Assembly: GCA_016937975.1 (NCBI GenBank)
Contig: JAFGVN010000059.1
Location: 1 to 34,159 of the forward strand
Length of the DNA: 34,159 nt
DNA from: Clostridia bacterium
Lineage (GTDB): Bacteria; Bacillota; Clostridia; Peptostreptococcales; Acidaminobacteraceae
Reading direction: 5' to 3'
Below the pieces are notes generated by a model. The model ran no database searches, was not told the origin of the DNA, and worked only from the letters and a program-made list of their open reading frames with translations. Shown one piece after another: positions 18,826 through 27,259 of the stretch; position 1 is the stretch's first letter, and each line of letters begins with the position of its first letter. The translations under genes and the position numbers were made by a program.

Positions 18826-19647
18826 ATGGTAGATTGGATTTCGAATTTTACACCTGTAGAGCAGGCATTATTCGCAACACTATTTACGTGGGGTGTAACA
18901 GCACTGGGTGCTGCCTTGGTATTTTTCTTTAAATCCATTAACAAGACTGTTTTAAACGGTATGTTAGGTTTTGCTGCTGGGGTTATGATTGCAGCAAGCT
19001 TTTGGTCTTTATTGGCACCTGGGATTGAAATGGCAGAAGAGTTAGGACAAGTTGCTTGGTTGACAGCTGTGATTGGATTCTTAGGTGGTGGAGCATTCCT
19101 ATATGGTGTAGATAAGGTGTTGCCCCATTTACATTTGGGATTGGAAACAAATCAAGCGGAAGGGATCAAGACCAGTTGGCAAAGAAGTGTACTGTTAGTT
19201 CTTGCAATAACCCTTCACAATATTCCAGAGGGTCTTGCAGTAGGTGTTGCCTTTGGTGCTGTTGCTGCAGGCTCAGGGGGAGCTACTATAACTGGTGCTA
19301 TTGCATTAGCCATTGGTATTGGGTTGCAGAACTTTCCTGAAGGTGCGGCGGTTTCAATTCCGCTACGCCGAGAAGGCTTTTCAAGAACAAAAGCTTTCCT
19401 TTACGGTCAGGCAAGTGGCATAGTTGAACCTATAGCAGGTGTATTAGGTGCCTTTGCAGTGATTAAGATCAAACCTATTCTACCTTACGCTTTGGCATTT
19501 GCAGCAGGGGCAATGATTTATGTTGTCATTGAAGAATTAATCCCTGAAGCCCAACTGGAAGAAGGCGGTTCAAAAACGGATATTGCTACCATTGGTTCAA
19601 TGATTGGTTTTGCTGTTATGATGTTACTAGATGTTTCTTTAGGATAA
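18826..19647 (+). CDS. ZIP family divalent metal transporter
   Basis: A 273-aa membrane protein of the ZIP family (GufA-like branch), probably importing zinc or other divalent metals. Eight hydrophobic segments are visible. The two metal-site signatures are H131-N-I-P-E135-G in helix IV and Q168-N-F-P-E172-G in helix V, followed by [15 protein letters not shown], also conserved in this branch. AAGGAGG lies inside the end of the upstream gene, eight bases or so before the ATG. The loop between helices III and IV lacks the long His-rich stretch of eukaryotic members. A terminator follows. Metal specificity cannot be read. Confidence 0.92.
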   Translation: MVDWISNFTPVEQALFATLFTWGVTALGAALVFFFKSINKTVLNGMLGFAAGVMIAASFWSLLAPGIEMAEELGQVAWLTAVIGFLGGGAFLYGVDKVLPHLHLGLETNQAEGIKTSWQRSVLLVLAITLHNIPEGLAVGVAFGAVAAGSGGATITGAIALAIGIGLQNFPEGAAVSIPLRREGFSRTKAFLYGQASGIVEPIAGVLGAFAVIKIKPILPYALAFAAGAMIYVVIEELIPEAQLEEGGSKTDIATIGSMIGFAVMMLLDVSLG

Positions 19648-19660
19648 GTACTTTATGATG

Positions 19661-19687
19661 AAGTCATCACTTAAGTGGTGACTTTTT
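19661..19687 (+). terminator. Rho-independent terminator after ZIP gene
   Basis: AAGTCATCAC (19661-19670), TTAA loop, GTGGTGACTT (19675-19684), then TTT. One G-U pair in a 10-bp stem. Confidence 0.88.
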
Positions 19688-20148
19688 GCATGTGCATCGG
19701 TTTTAAAGAAGGAGATCATGATGGTGTGCTGTAATTTTGTATAAATAAGTGTTTATTTTCATAATTATAATGGCATGAAAGTATAGAATTGGTTAAATGT
19801 ACTCTGTATTTTTGAATTTTCACTACTTTAATATACTTTTAACAGAGTTTCCTTGGAAAATGAATATTCTTGTGAAAACGCTTCCTTGAGAAAATGGAAA
19901 TAAAAGCAGCAAAACCATTAAAAAACCTTTAAAAATCATGCATAATTGGCAATTGGATTATGCATGCCGTTAAAAGTTAAATGAGAATGTTTTTCTTTTA
20001 AAATTGTTAATCTATTAACAATTCTCAGTATGAATTGAAATTTCAACAAAAAATATATTTCGTGAACAAAAATAATAAAAAGTTAATTGTTCAGAATTTT
20101 CAAATAATTGAAAGTTCAAAATAACTTTATGTATTTTTAATAAATGTG
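19688..20148. promoter_or_regulatory. Long intergenic region dense in inverted repeats
   Basis: About 460 bp with no supported gene. It holds a perfect 10-bp inverted repeat CATGCATAAT/ATTATGCATG (19937-19946/19957-19966), an exact Rex-type box (20004-20021), a 12-bp palindrome TTGAAATTTCAA (20035-20046), TGAACAA/TTGTTCA (20063-20069/20087-20093), and GAATTTTCAA/TTGAAAGTTC with one mismatch (20094-20103/20108-20117). Most lie 60-200 bp upstream of the promoter of the next operon, so the stretch looks regulatory. Confidence 0.5.
20004..20021. promoter_or_regulatory. Rex-type redox operator
   Basis: TTGTTAA-TCTA-TTAACAA matches the Rex repressor consensus TTGTTAAnnnnTTAACAA at all 14 fixed positions. 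Rex senses the NADH/NAD+ ratio in Gram-positive bacteria. The box is about 130 bp upstream of the -35 of the small-protein/permease operon; a weak promoter (TTGTTA, 19 bp, TATGAA at 20029) overlaps it. Function is inferred from the match. Confidence 0.6.
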
Positions 20149-20183
20149 TTGACTTTAAAATTTAGAGGCGTATACTGAACAAC
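20149..20183 (+). promoter_or_regulatory. Promoter of the small-protein/permease operon
   Basis: TTGACT (20149-20154), 16-bp spacer, TATACT (20171-20176). Start expected near 20183, about 23 bases before the ATG at 20206. Confidence 0.78.
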
Positions 20184-20205
20184 GGATTCAAAAAAGAGGT
20201 GGAAT

Positions 20206-20412
20206 ATGAAGGCTTTTAAAGAATTAGCGAAAAATTTTATCGCTTTGGCGTTGTTTGTAGTTTTGTGTTTATTCATTGATCAGATGACACCAGATAAAGA
20301 TGTTCATGCATATAGGTCAGCACAATTCTATGGGCTGAAAGATTTTAACTTGGAACAAAATTCGTCATATGAGGCGGATCAAAATAAATTTTGGGGTATC
20401 CCATCATTATAG
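20206..20412 (+). CDS. Small single-pass membrane protein, unknown
   Basis: A 68-aa protein. A basic N-terminus (MKAFKELAKNF) leads into one hydrophobic helix (IALALFVVLCLFI, residues about 12-24), then a polar, aromatic-containing tail of about 43 residues that by the positive-inside rule should be outside. GAGGTGGA sits just before the ATG and a strong promoter lies 30 bp upstream, so it is a real gene. It ends nine bases before the permease gene and shares its promoter. It could be an accessory or regulatory subunit of the permease; I recognise no family. The helix could also be an uncleaved signal, as no clear cleavage site follows. Confidence 0.7.
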   Translation: MKAFKELAKNFIALALFVVLCLFIDQMTPDKDVHAYRSAQFYGLKDFNLEQNSSYEADQNKFWGIPSL

Positions 20413-20421
20413 GAGATTGTT

Positions 20422-21693
20422 ATGTTTAATCATTTAACTTTAGCGATTAGTATATTTGTCTTAACTTATGTTATTATTATGTCAGAGAAAATCAATAGAA
20501 CTGCTATAGCGATGTTTGGAGCTGTTTTACTGCTTTTATTTAATATTGAATCTCAGGAAATGGCTCTAGAACATGTGGATTTTAATACAATTGGTCTTTT
20601 AATTGGTATGATGATTATTGTTAACATCATGAAAAAAACAGGGATTTTTCAATATATTGCAATTGTTTCAGCAAAATTTGTTAAAGGTGAACCATGGAAG
20701 ATTATTGTAATATTTTCAATAATTACAGCCGCGTCATCCGCTTTACTGGATAACGTAACAACAATACTTTTGATTGTTCCTATTACTTTAGTTATTACTG
20801 AAACTTTAGGTGCAAATCCAATCCCTTTTCTAATCCCATTAATTTTAATGGCAAACATAGGTGGTACAGCAACGTTGATCGGTGATCCACCTAATATTAT
20901 GATTGGTTCAGCAACGGGACTAGGCTTTCTAGATTTTATTCAAAATATGACACCAATCACTATTGTAATTTTTATAGTAACTTTGTTTTTGTTAAAATTG
21001 ATTTATAAAAAGGATTTAAATGCTACAGAAGAACAAAAGGCAAAAATAATGGCTTTGAATGAAGCTTTGGCAATTAAAGATAGAGCATTGTTAAAGAAAA
21101 GTTTATTTGTACTGTTTTTAACTGTATTCGGGTTTATGTTTCATCAATCGTTTGGTTATGAATCGGCAACAGTTGCATTATTTGGGGCAGGATTACTGCT
21201 TCTTTTATCAAAGATAGATCCTGAAGAAATACTGCTCGAAGTTGAATGGCCAACAATATTTTTCTTTACTGCCTTGTTTATTCTGGTAGGAGGTCTAGTA
21301 GAAGTTGGTGCAATTGATTTCCTTGCAGAAAAAGTTTTGGCGATTACTCATGGCAATATGGTTATGACAATGTTGTTAATTTTATGGGGAGCAGCGATTG
21401 CTAGTGCATTTTTAGATAATATTCCGTTTGTAGCAACTATGATTCCGTTAATAAAGAGTATTGGAGCAATGTCAGCAATAAGTATAACACCTCTTTGGTG
21501 GGCACTTGCATTGGGAGCTTGTTTGGGAGGCAATGGTACCTTGGTTGGAGCATCTGCAAATGTTATAGTAAGTGGTATGTTGGAAAAGAAAGGTAGAAGA
21601 ATTGGTTTTCTGAATTATATGAAAATTGGTTTTCCTTTAATGATTATCTCTATTGTTTTATCAACAGTATATCTTTTGATATTTTATGTTTAG
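20422..21693 (+). CDS. ArsB/NhaD-type ion transporter (probable Na+/H+ antiporter)
   Basis: A 423-aa polytopic permease of the ion transporter superfamily that includes NhaD, ArsB and the P protein. About eleven helices. Hallmarks: GGTATLIGDPPNIMIG with G154-D-P-P-N158 in the first half, and the pseudo-symmetric DNIPFVATMIP and GACLGGNGTLVGASANVI in the second half; both half-repeats carry the expected polar breaks for substrate binding. AGGAG lies before the ATG. Neighbours are a small membrane protein upstream, a soluble protein downstream and then the V-type ATPase operon, which favours a Na+/H+ antiporter over arsenite or dicarboxylate transport; no ars genes are nearby. Substrate remains an inference. 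Confidence 0.85.
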   Translation: MFNHLTLAISIFVLTYVIIMSEKINRTAIAMFGAVLLLLFNIESQEMALEHVDFNTIGLLIGMMIIVNIMKKTGIFQYIAIVSAKFVKGEPWKIIVIFSIITAASSALLDNVTTILLIVPITLVITETLGANPIPFLIPLILMANIGGTATLIGDPPNIMIGSATGLGFLDFIQNMTPITIVIFIVTLFLLKLIYKKDLNATEEQKAKIMALNEALAIKDRALLKKSLFVLFLTVFGFMFHQSFGYESATVALFGAGLLLLLSKIDPEEILLEVEWPTIFFFTALFILVGGLVEVGAIDFLAEKVLAITHGNMVMTMLLILWGAAIASAFLDNIPFVATMIPLIKSIGAMSAISITPLWWALALGACLGGNGTLVGASANVIVSGMLEKKGRRIGFLNYMKIGFPLMIISIVLSTVYLLIFYV

Positions 21694-21702
21694 GAGGAAT
21701 AT

Positions 21703-22182
21703 ATGAGAAAATTGATAAATGCAGAAGTTCTGGAGCACTCAATGAAATTACAACAAATGGGTGGGAAGATTAATATTGTCAATAGTAAGCTATGTTATGT
21801 CAGCTTTGATATAAGTGGATTTGAGCTGATGTATGTTTACAACATTAATAAAAAGGGAAACTATTTTTTAGAAAGAATCAAACCATATCCATTGCCATTA
21901 AAAGAGTTTGAAAGTGAAAATGACGTAGTAGATATCATTGCTATTGATTTGGAGCAGTTTAAAAACGCTATAAAAAGCCATCACTCAAGTGAGTTTGTGG
22001 ATGCAGGTAGAATGCTTATTGAAGTACTAAAGAAATTCGAAGATCTATATCTCTATTATAATATTTCTACTGAACATATGAATGAAATGATGAATCAATT
22101 AAATAAGTTTGCTGAGCAAATTAAACAAGTGAAATCTGAATCGGAAAGATTATATTTTAAAAAAGAACCAGAAAATTTATAA
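21703..22182 (+). CDS. Uncharacterised soluble protein linked to the antiporter
   Basis: A 159-aa protein without signal or transmembrane segment. The first 70 residues look like a mixed beta fold (GGKINIVNSKLCYVSFDIS, FELMYVYNINKKGNYFLERIKPYPLPL). The remainder is helical, ending in a likely coiled coil (MNEMMNQLNKFAEQIKQVKSESERL). AGGAGG precedes the ATG. It starts nine bases after the permease stop and is followed at once by a terminator, so it is the last gene of a three-gene unit. It may regulate or link to the permease; no family recognised. Confidence 0.65.
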   Translation: MRKLINAEVLEHSMKLQQMGGKINIVNSKLCYVSFDISGFELMYVYNINKKGNYFLERIKPYPLPLKEFESENDVVDIIAIDLEQFKNAIKSHHSSEFVDAGRMLIEVLKKFEDLYLYYNISTEHMNEMMNQLNKFAEQIKQVKSESERLYFKKEPENL

Positions 22183-22203
22183 GCGGATATTCCGCTTTTT
22201 TTT
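22181..22203 (+). terminator. Rho-independent terminator of the antiporter operon
   Basis: AAGCGGA (22181-22187), TAT loop, TCCGCTT (22191-22197), then six T. The stop codon of the preceding gene overlaps the stem. Confidence 0.92.
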
Positions 22204-22482
22204 ATTTCGGTTGAAGCGAGGAAGAAAAAATGCTTCTTATGATTGTGAGTATAATGTATATTAGCAATAATAGTATATTTTGTTTCAAGTATGAAAGAAC
22301 AACAAAGTTACTGTGAAATTTTCTTATAGAACCTTCGATATATTTTGCGGCTTGTATGAATAATTGTGACCTTCATATATCTGAAAAGGAGAAAATATTA
22401 AATAGATATAGAATATTCTGGGTATCCTTTAAAAATAAGGCACCAAGTGATATCATTAATATAAGGAAAAAGAGGTGATTTT
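22204..22482 (+). promoter_or_regulatory. Upstream region of the V-type ATPase operon
   Basis: About 280 bp with no supported gene. A TATAAT at 22250-22255 lacks a convincing -35. An inverted repeat TATATCT (22376-22382)/AGATATA (22404-22410) encloses an AAGGAG that opens only a three-codon frame. The promoter must lie here because a terminator precedes the stretch, but I cannot place it firmly. Confidence 0.4.
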
Positions 22483-22812
22483 TTGAAAGAACTGAATATT
22501 GAAGAAGTTTTGACGGAACTTTATGATATAGATAAAAAAGGTCAGGACTTAGAAAACAAACTTCAAATTGTTGAAGATGAGTTTTACAATAAATTGTTGG
22601 AAAATTTAAAAAAATCTGAACGAGAATATATGAAGGCAGCAAGAATTGATGCTAAAAAGAGAACACAGCAAATTCTTGATGAATCCATTGAAGAAGAACA
22701 AAAGATTATGGAAACTTGTTATGCAGAATTGGATCGATTAGATGAAATCCTAAAAAATCACAAGGAAGAATTGGTTAAGCAAGTTTTTGAACATGTATTT
22801 CTAGAGGAATAA
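22483..22812 (+). CDS. ntpF: V-type ATPase peripheral stalk subunit (G/H-like)
   Basis: A 109-aa, almost wholly alpha-helical, charged protein (EEVLTELYDIDKKGQDLENKL, RIDAKKRTQQILDESIEEEQK), the expected shape of the subunit that pairs with E as a coiled-coil peripheral stalk. The start is TTG 22483, four bases after AGAGGTGA (22471-22478). It is first in a run of nine ATPase genes, the place where clostridial V-type operons carry this subunit. Assignment rests on context and helix content rather than on a motif; the 2-bp gap to subunit C supports it. Confidence 0.7.
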   Translation: MKELNIEEVLTELYDIDKKGQDLENKLQIVEDEFYNKLLENLKKSEREYMKAARIDAKKRTQQILDESIEEEQKIMETCYAELDRLDEILKNHKEELVKQVFEHVFLEE

Positions 22813-22814
22813 AT

Positions 22815-23858
22815 ATGTCTAATGTAAGGAAGTTTGCAGCTTTAAATACAAAAATAAAAGGCATGGTTGGTAAATTGTTAAGCCATGAAGATTATATGAA
22901 TATGTTAAAGCTGGAAAAGGAAAGTGAAATATTTGAATATCTTATGAGTCATACTTATTATGGGAATATCTTTAATGATATGCCACCGACAGATTATACG
23001 GTATCCAATGTTGAGAGACAAATAAAAGGGTATATTGTATCACTATATAGAAAAATCTTGTGTTATATTTCTGGAGATTATAAAAAGCTTTTTAAGTTGT
23101 TGATGAAAAGATTTGAAGCAGAAGATATTAAATCCTACTTAAGAGCGTTGCATTTGAATCAAAATATCACAGAGCTTTATAAGGAGCATTTGAACTATGA
23201 AGTTTATACGAATTTGAACTACAAAGAATTATCTTTATCACGTTCAATGGAAGAATTCATAGAGGGATTAAAAAGTACCATGTATTATAAAGTCCTTAAA
23301 TTGTATCTTAGTGAGTCTAAAGATCGTATGCTCTTTTATATGGAGATGAACATTGACCGCATGTATTTTTCTAAGCTTGCTTCTGAAATCTCAAAGTTTA
23401 AAGGTGATGAGAAACCGATCTTTGAAATTTTAAGAATGAATATTGATTTCTTGAACTTTCAATGGATTTATAGAGGTAAGAAATTCTATAAATTATCACC
23501 GGAAGAAGTTCTAAACTATACTTTGGATAATGGCCATTATTTGAATTACGAAACCCTTAAAGCCCTAAGTTATGCATCTGATGAAGCGTCATTATTTGAA
23601 ATTATGGAAGAAACCCATTATCATAAGTTGTTTAAACACGATGAAAAAACAGAACGTTATTTAGAAAGAGATATGGATCGTTATTTATATGGGAAGTTTC
23701 TAAAAAGTGATCGTGAGTCTAATTTAAACATGATTACAGTAGTGGCATTTACCCATCGATTGGAATTTGAAATGCGGGATTTGTTTACCATAATGGAAGC
23801 AAAACATTATGGCATACCTGCTGATGAATTAAAAGACTACTTGATCCGAATCTTGTAG
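22815..23858 (+). CDS. ntpC: V-type ATPase subunit C
   Basis: A 347-aa helical protein of the V-ATPase C/AC39 (d) family, which connects the rotor shaft to the membrane ring. Hallmarks are the opening AALNTKIKGMVGKLL, LFKLLMKRFEAEDIKSYLRAL near residue 95, the later repeats FEILRMNIDFLNFQWIYRGKKFYKLSPEEVL (about 195-225), and the closing DLFTIMEAKHYGIPADELKDYLIR. Length agrees with bacterial homologues. It starts two bases after the previous stop and ends 11 bases before subunit I. Unlike the Enterococcus hirae order, C precedes I and K here. Confidence 0.88.
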   Translation: MSNVRKFAALNTKIKGMVGKLLSHEDYMNMLKLEKESEIFEYLMSHTYYGNIFNDMPPTDYTVSNVERQIKGYIVSLYRKILCYISGDYKKLFKLLMKRFEAEDIKSYLRALHLNQNITELYKEHLNYEVYTNLNYKELSLSRSMEEFIEGLKSTMYYKVLKLYLSESKDRMLFYMEMNIDRMYFSKLASEISKFKGDEKPIFEILRMNIDFLNFQWIYRGKKFYKLSPEEVLNYTLDNGHYLNYETLKALSYASDEASLFEIMEETHYHKLFKHDEKTERYLERDMDRYLYGKFLKSDRESNLNMITVVAFTHRLEFEMRDLFTIMEAKHYGIPADELKDYLIRIL

Positions 23859-23869
23859 GAGGTGATTTC

Positions 23870-25867
23870 TTGGCGATAGAAAAAATGAAATTATTGAACA
23901 TTGTAATTGAAAAAGATAAAGCCCATGATGTTCTAAAAGATATAGTCCTTGCTGAGAAAATTCACTTAGTGAGTGCTATTTCAGAAATAAACGAAAACAA
24001 CTTTGTTATGAAAGTTGATGCTGAACACATCGAAGAAGTTGCAGGGTTGTGTTTAATTGATACCTTTACGGAAAAAAAGGATTACAAGTCTATACAGAAG
24101 AAATTGTATAAATTAATGGAATATATGCAGATTCCTAAAACTTTGGATAAGCAATTAATAGATACATCTTTTGATTTTATCGATTTGCAAAATGAGATCG
24201 ATAGTATTTATGAGGATTTATCATCGATACGCCTTCGCATGCAGGAATTAAGTGATGAGAAAAGTCAGCTGAGTCAGATGTCGATTATTCAGGGCATTTA
24301 TGAACCTGGTGTTGATTTTAGAAAACTCTTTGATTTGGAATATTTTAATATTAAATTTGGTATTTTAACCAAAGATAATATGGAGAGATTAATCCGAAAT
24401 TATGAAAACATCTATGCAGCAGTATTACATATTGGGAGAAGAGGACATGATGAAATCTATGTTGTTATCTCCTTAAAGGAACTTGCGGTGGAAACCGAAC
24501 GCATTCTAAGATCTGTTTATTTTGAAGACATATCCTTGTTAGATGAATATTTAGGCACACCTGAAGAAATGATCAAAAAAATAGATGAGAGAATGCTTCA
24601 TATTGATCAGGAACTTGAAGGTCTTCAATTAAGATCAGAAGAGTATGATGAACAGTATGGCAAAAGACTTATGGTTTGTTATGCACATCTGATGCTGGAA
24701 ATCAAAATCGAACAGATGAAAAAGTATCTTGCTGTGACCAGCAATTACGTTTATATCAGTGGTTGGGTTGGTGAGGAAGATGAGGACTTTATCAATACTC
24801 TGTTTGAGCCTTATGGAGATCAAATGGTCATAGGAGAAAGTGATGATGCTGAAACTGTAGTAGCATTAAAACCTCCAACAAAATTGAATAACAATTGGTT
24901 GTTTAAACCTTTTGAGAATTTGGTTCACATGTATGGTACACCATCTTATTCTGAACTGGATCCAACGCCGTTTGTAGCCCTAGCTTACATGATTTTGTTT
25001 GGTGCTATGTTTGGTGATTTGGGACAGGGTATGCTACTTGTTTTAGCAGGTGTTCTCATGACGAGAAAGCGGTCAAGTGATTATGGTGGCATTTTAAAAC
25101 GTATTGGCTTGTTTTCAATGGTGTTTGGATTCTTTTATGATAGTTTCTTTGGCTATGAGCATGTAATTTCAAAACTGTTTCCTGAAAGCCTTTCGGAAAA
25201 AATGTTTCTAAGACCGATTGAACACATTAATACAGTTCTTATTTTAGCTGTCGTCACAGGCTTGATATTTTTATTGATCAGTTATGGTTATAGCATTGTT
25301 AACAAAATAAAATCCTCAGATCTTAAAGAAGGGGTTTTTGGTAGGAATGGCGTTGTTGGCTTATGTCTTTATCTGGTGCTTCTTTTGTGGGTTGGAGGTT
25401 CTGCATTGGGATGGCGCTGGGTACCTGTTAATCTATTGAAAATACTAGCCGTAATAGCAGTTGTACTCATGGTGATTCGAGAACCTTTGAGTAACAGTAT
25501 TTTAAAGAAAAGACCATTGTATCATGAACCTGCTTCAGCTTATTATGTGGAAAGTGGCTTTGAACTTTTAGAGACTTTTTTAGGGATGCTGAGTAATAGT
25601 GTTTCATTTATAAGAGTCGGAGCTTTCGCTTTGAACCACGTTGGTTTATTTATGGCGTTCCATACCATCGCATCTTTAATTGGAACGGCATCAGGTGAAG
25701 TTGTTATGTTTGTTATTGGTAATGCTGTGGTTATAGGTTTAGAAGGCCTTATTGTACTTATTCAAGGTTTGCGTTTGGTTTATTATGAAATGTTCAGCAA
25801 ATATTATAATGGAGAAGGGGAGATTTTCTCACCAGCGGTTGTTGACGATTTAGGAGGAAATAAATAA
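23870..25867 (+). CDS. ntpI: V-type ATPase subunit I (membrane a-subunit)
   Basis: A 665-aa protein forming the stator half of the ion channel. Residues 1 to about 350 are soluble with coiled coils; the C-terminal part has about seven helices. Conserved stretches are the helix FVALAYMILFGAMFGDLGQGM, then KRIGLFSMVFGFFYDSFFGYE, and SFIRVGAFALNHVG with R582, the arginine that faces the carboxylate of the c-ring. The start is TTG 23870 after AGGAGGTGAT. The stop overlaps the ATG of subunit K by one base (TAATG). Confidence 0.95.
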   Translation: MAIEKMKLLNIVIEKDKAHDVLKDIVLAEKIHLVSAISEINENNFVMKVDAEHIEEVAGLCLIDTFTEKKDYKSIQKKLYKLMEYMQIPKTLDKQLIDTSFDFIDLQNEIDSIYEDLSSIRLRMQELSDEKSQLSQMSIIQGIYEPGVDFRKLFDLEYFNIKFGILTKDNMERLIRNYENIYAAVLHIGRRGHDEIYVVISLKELAVETERILRSVYFEDISLLDEYLGTPEEMIKKIDERMLHIDQELEGLQLRSEEYDEQYGKRLMVCYAHLMLEIKIEQMKKYLAVTSNYVYISGWVGEEDEDFINTLFEPYGDQMVIGESDDAETVVALKPPTKLNNNWLFKPFENLVHMYGTPSYSELDPTPFVALAYMILFGAMFGDLGQGMLLVLAGVLMTRKRSSDYGGILKRIGLFSMVFGFFYDSFFGYEHVISKLFPESLSEKMFLRPIEHINTVLILAVVTGLIFLLISYGYSIVNKIKSSDLKEGVFGRNGVVGLCLYLVLLLWVGGSALGWRWVPVNLLKILAVIAVVLMVIREPLSNSILKKRPLYHEPASAYYVESGFELLETFLGMLSNSVSFIRVGAFALNHVGLFMAFHTIASLIGTASGEVVMFVIGNAVVIGLEGLIVLIQGLRLVYYEMFSKYYNGEGEIFSPAVVDDLGGNK

Positions 25868-26304
25868 TGGAATGGATTTTAGTATTAAATATAGCAATTG
25901 TACTTATAACTTTGGGATTTGGTATTTATTTTCTGATTAAAGAGAATGAAAAATCTATGAAACGATTAAGAAAAATGTTAAAAGTGAATGTCTTTACTTT
26001 TATTCCGCTTATGTTGATTGCCATGGCAATTTTAGTGCCAGACGCGGTATTTGCAGCAACATCAGATACTGCAACACAAGTGGCAGACAGTGGCATTGGT
26101 CTTGGTTATATTGCAGCTGCCATCTCAACGGGTTTAGCAACAATTGGTGCTGGATATGCAGTAGGCGCTGTTGGTTCTTCTGCTTTAGGAGCAGTCTCTG
26201 AAGATCCAAAAATTTTAGGTAAAACGCTGATCTTTGTTGGTCTTGCAGAAGGTATTGCTATTTATGGTTTAATTATTTCAATTCTTATTATAGGTAAACT
26301 ATAA
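25867..26304 (+). CDS. ntpK: V-type ATPase subunit K (membrane ring proteolipid), single-hairpin form
   Basis: A 145-aa proteolipid. Only the last 72 residues form the classical ring hairpin: GLGYIAAAISTGLATIGAGYAVG, polar loop SEDPKILGK, then the second helix FVGLAEGIAIYGLIISILI carrying the ion-binding E128. The first 70 residues are a separate helix (LVLNIAIVLITLGFGIYFLI), a basic loop and a second hydrophobic stretch ending VFAAT, which resembles a signal-peptide cleavage site. The duplicated 16-kDa proteolipid of E. hirae has two homologous hairpins; here the first is unrelated and has no carboxylate. E128 is followed by Gly rather than the Ser/Thr of known Na+ rings, so H+ or Na+ coupling is undecided. 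It overlaps its neighbours by one base at each end. Confidence 0.9.
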   Translation: MEWILVLNIAIVLITLGFGIYFLIKENEKSMKRLRKMLKVNVFTFIPLMLIAMAILVPDAVFAATSDTATQVADSGIGLGYIAAAISTGLATIGAGYAVGAVGSSALGAVSEDPKILGKTLIFVGLAEGIAIYGLIISILIIGKL

Positions 26305-26609
26305 TGGAATCCTATTTAATCAGTGACAATCACGATACCCTCGTTGGACTTAAAATGGCAGGTATTTCTGGAGAAATTTTAACAGAACCTCATGCTATTA
26401 TAGAGAAGATGGAAGCTCTTCTTGAAGATCCCAATATCGGTATGATTATTGTAACAACTCAAGTTAAAAAACTGGTTGAATCCGCTTTATTAGAGATGAA
26501 AATGAAGCAAAATACAACCCTTATTGTGGAAGTGCCAGGACCAAATGATACAATTCCAAAGGATTTTATAACAAAATATATCCGAGAATCCATAGGGTTA
26601 AAACTTTAA
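26304..26609 (+). CDS. ntpG: V-type ATPase subunit F
   Basis: A 101-aa Rossmann-like small subunit of the central rotor shaft, partner of D. Key stretches are SDNHDTLVGLKMAGISGE near the start, DPNIGMIIVTTQVKKLVE in the middle, and the closing VEVPGPNDTIPKDFITKYIRESIG, the family signature. Length is that of the family (about 100 aa). Start overlaps the subunit K stop (TAATG). Confidence 0.92.
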   Translation: MESYLISDNHDTLVGLKMAGISGEILTEPHAIIEKMEALLEDPNIGMIIVTTQVKKLVESALLEMKMKQNTTLIVEVPGPNDTIPKDFITKYIRESIGLKL

Positions 26610-26620
26610 AGGACTAAAAA

Positions 26621-27259
26621 ATGATAACAGTTAACGATAAATTAAGATTATTTTCAAAAAGAATTGTTGAAAAAAGACAATTGGAATATGATGCGAAAGT
26701 GGTTGCTTTAGAAGAAAAAATGGCTTCTGAATTTGCTTCTAGACAGGTGCTTCTTGAAAAAGAACGCATGAAATATGAAGATTCTTTATTGAAAGGCGTC
26801 AAGAAGGAAAAACATCAACGTCTTGCAAATGCAAGGTCTGAGAAGAAAAGGCGTTTACTTCTAAAGAAAAGAACGATGATTGACACCTTGCTAGAAGGTG
26901 TTAAGACTTATGCTCAAGAGTTTGTAAATTCGGAGGCTTATTTTGGTTATTTGGGTCAGGTTATTGAGAAACATTATGAAATTATAGCGCACCTGGGTCA
27001 CTTTGAAGTGTATCTTAATCAGAAAGATTATCATGACAGAAGATATGGTTTAAGTAAAGTTTTTAAGCATCTGGGTTTGTCCTGTGATGAATTTCATGTT
27101 TATGAAAAACCTATTATAGGCGGTATGATCTTAATGAAAAAGGATCAAACGACAAGATTAGATCTTTCCATTGATTCTGTTATTGAAGACAACAGAAGAT
27201 ATATGGGACAGTTGATTTATAACATCTTAGAAGAAGCAGGTGAATTCAGTGAGAAATGA
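26621..27259 (+). CDS. ntpE: V-type ATPase subunit E
   Basis: A 212-aa peripheral stalk subunit that forms a long coiled coil with the G/H-type subunit. The N-terminal 90 residues are charged helix (RIVEKRQLEYDAKVVALEEKM, KKEKHQRLANARSEKKRRLLLKK). The C-terminal part is globular, with GGMILMKKDQTTRLDLSIDSVIEDNRR, a fit to the conserved GG(A/V)-x-DNT-type end of E subunits. AAAGGA lies seven bases before the ATG. It ends 11 bp inside subunit A. Confidence 0.85.
   Translation: MITVNDKLRLFSKRIVEKRQLEYDAKVVALEEKMASEFASRQVLLEKERMKYEDSLLKGVKKEKHQRLANARSEKKRRLLLKKRTMIDTLLEGVKTYAQEFVNSEAYFGYLGQVIEKHYEIIAHLGHFEVYLNQKDYHDRRYGLSKVFKHLGLSCDEFHVYEKPIIGGMILMKKDQTTRLDLSIDSVIEDNRRYMGQLIYNILEEAGEFSEK

Noticed and set aside
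19718-19744. Eight-codon frame with a strong AAGAAGGAG ribosome site and ATG
   Set aside because: Too short to support as a gene, no promoter after the terminator at 19661-19687, and no coding signal beyond the site itself.
27240-27248. GTG 27240 as start of subunit A
   Set aside because: The AGGTGA at 27238-27243 overlaps this codon and is correctly placed for GTG 27249 instead.
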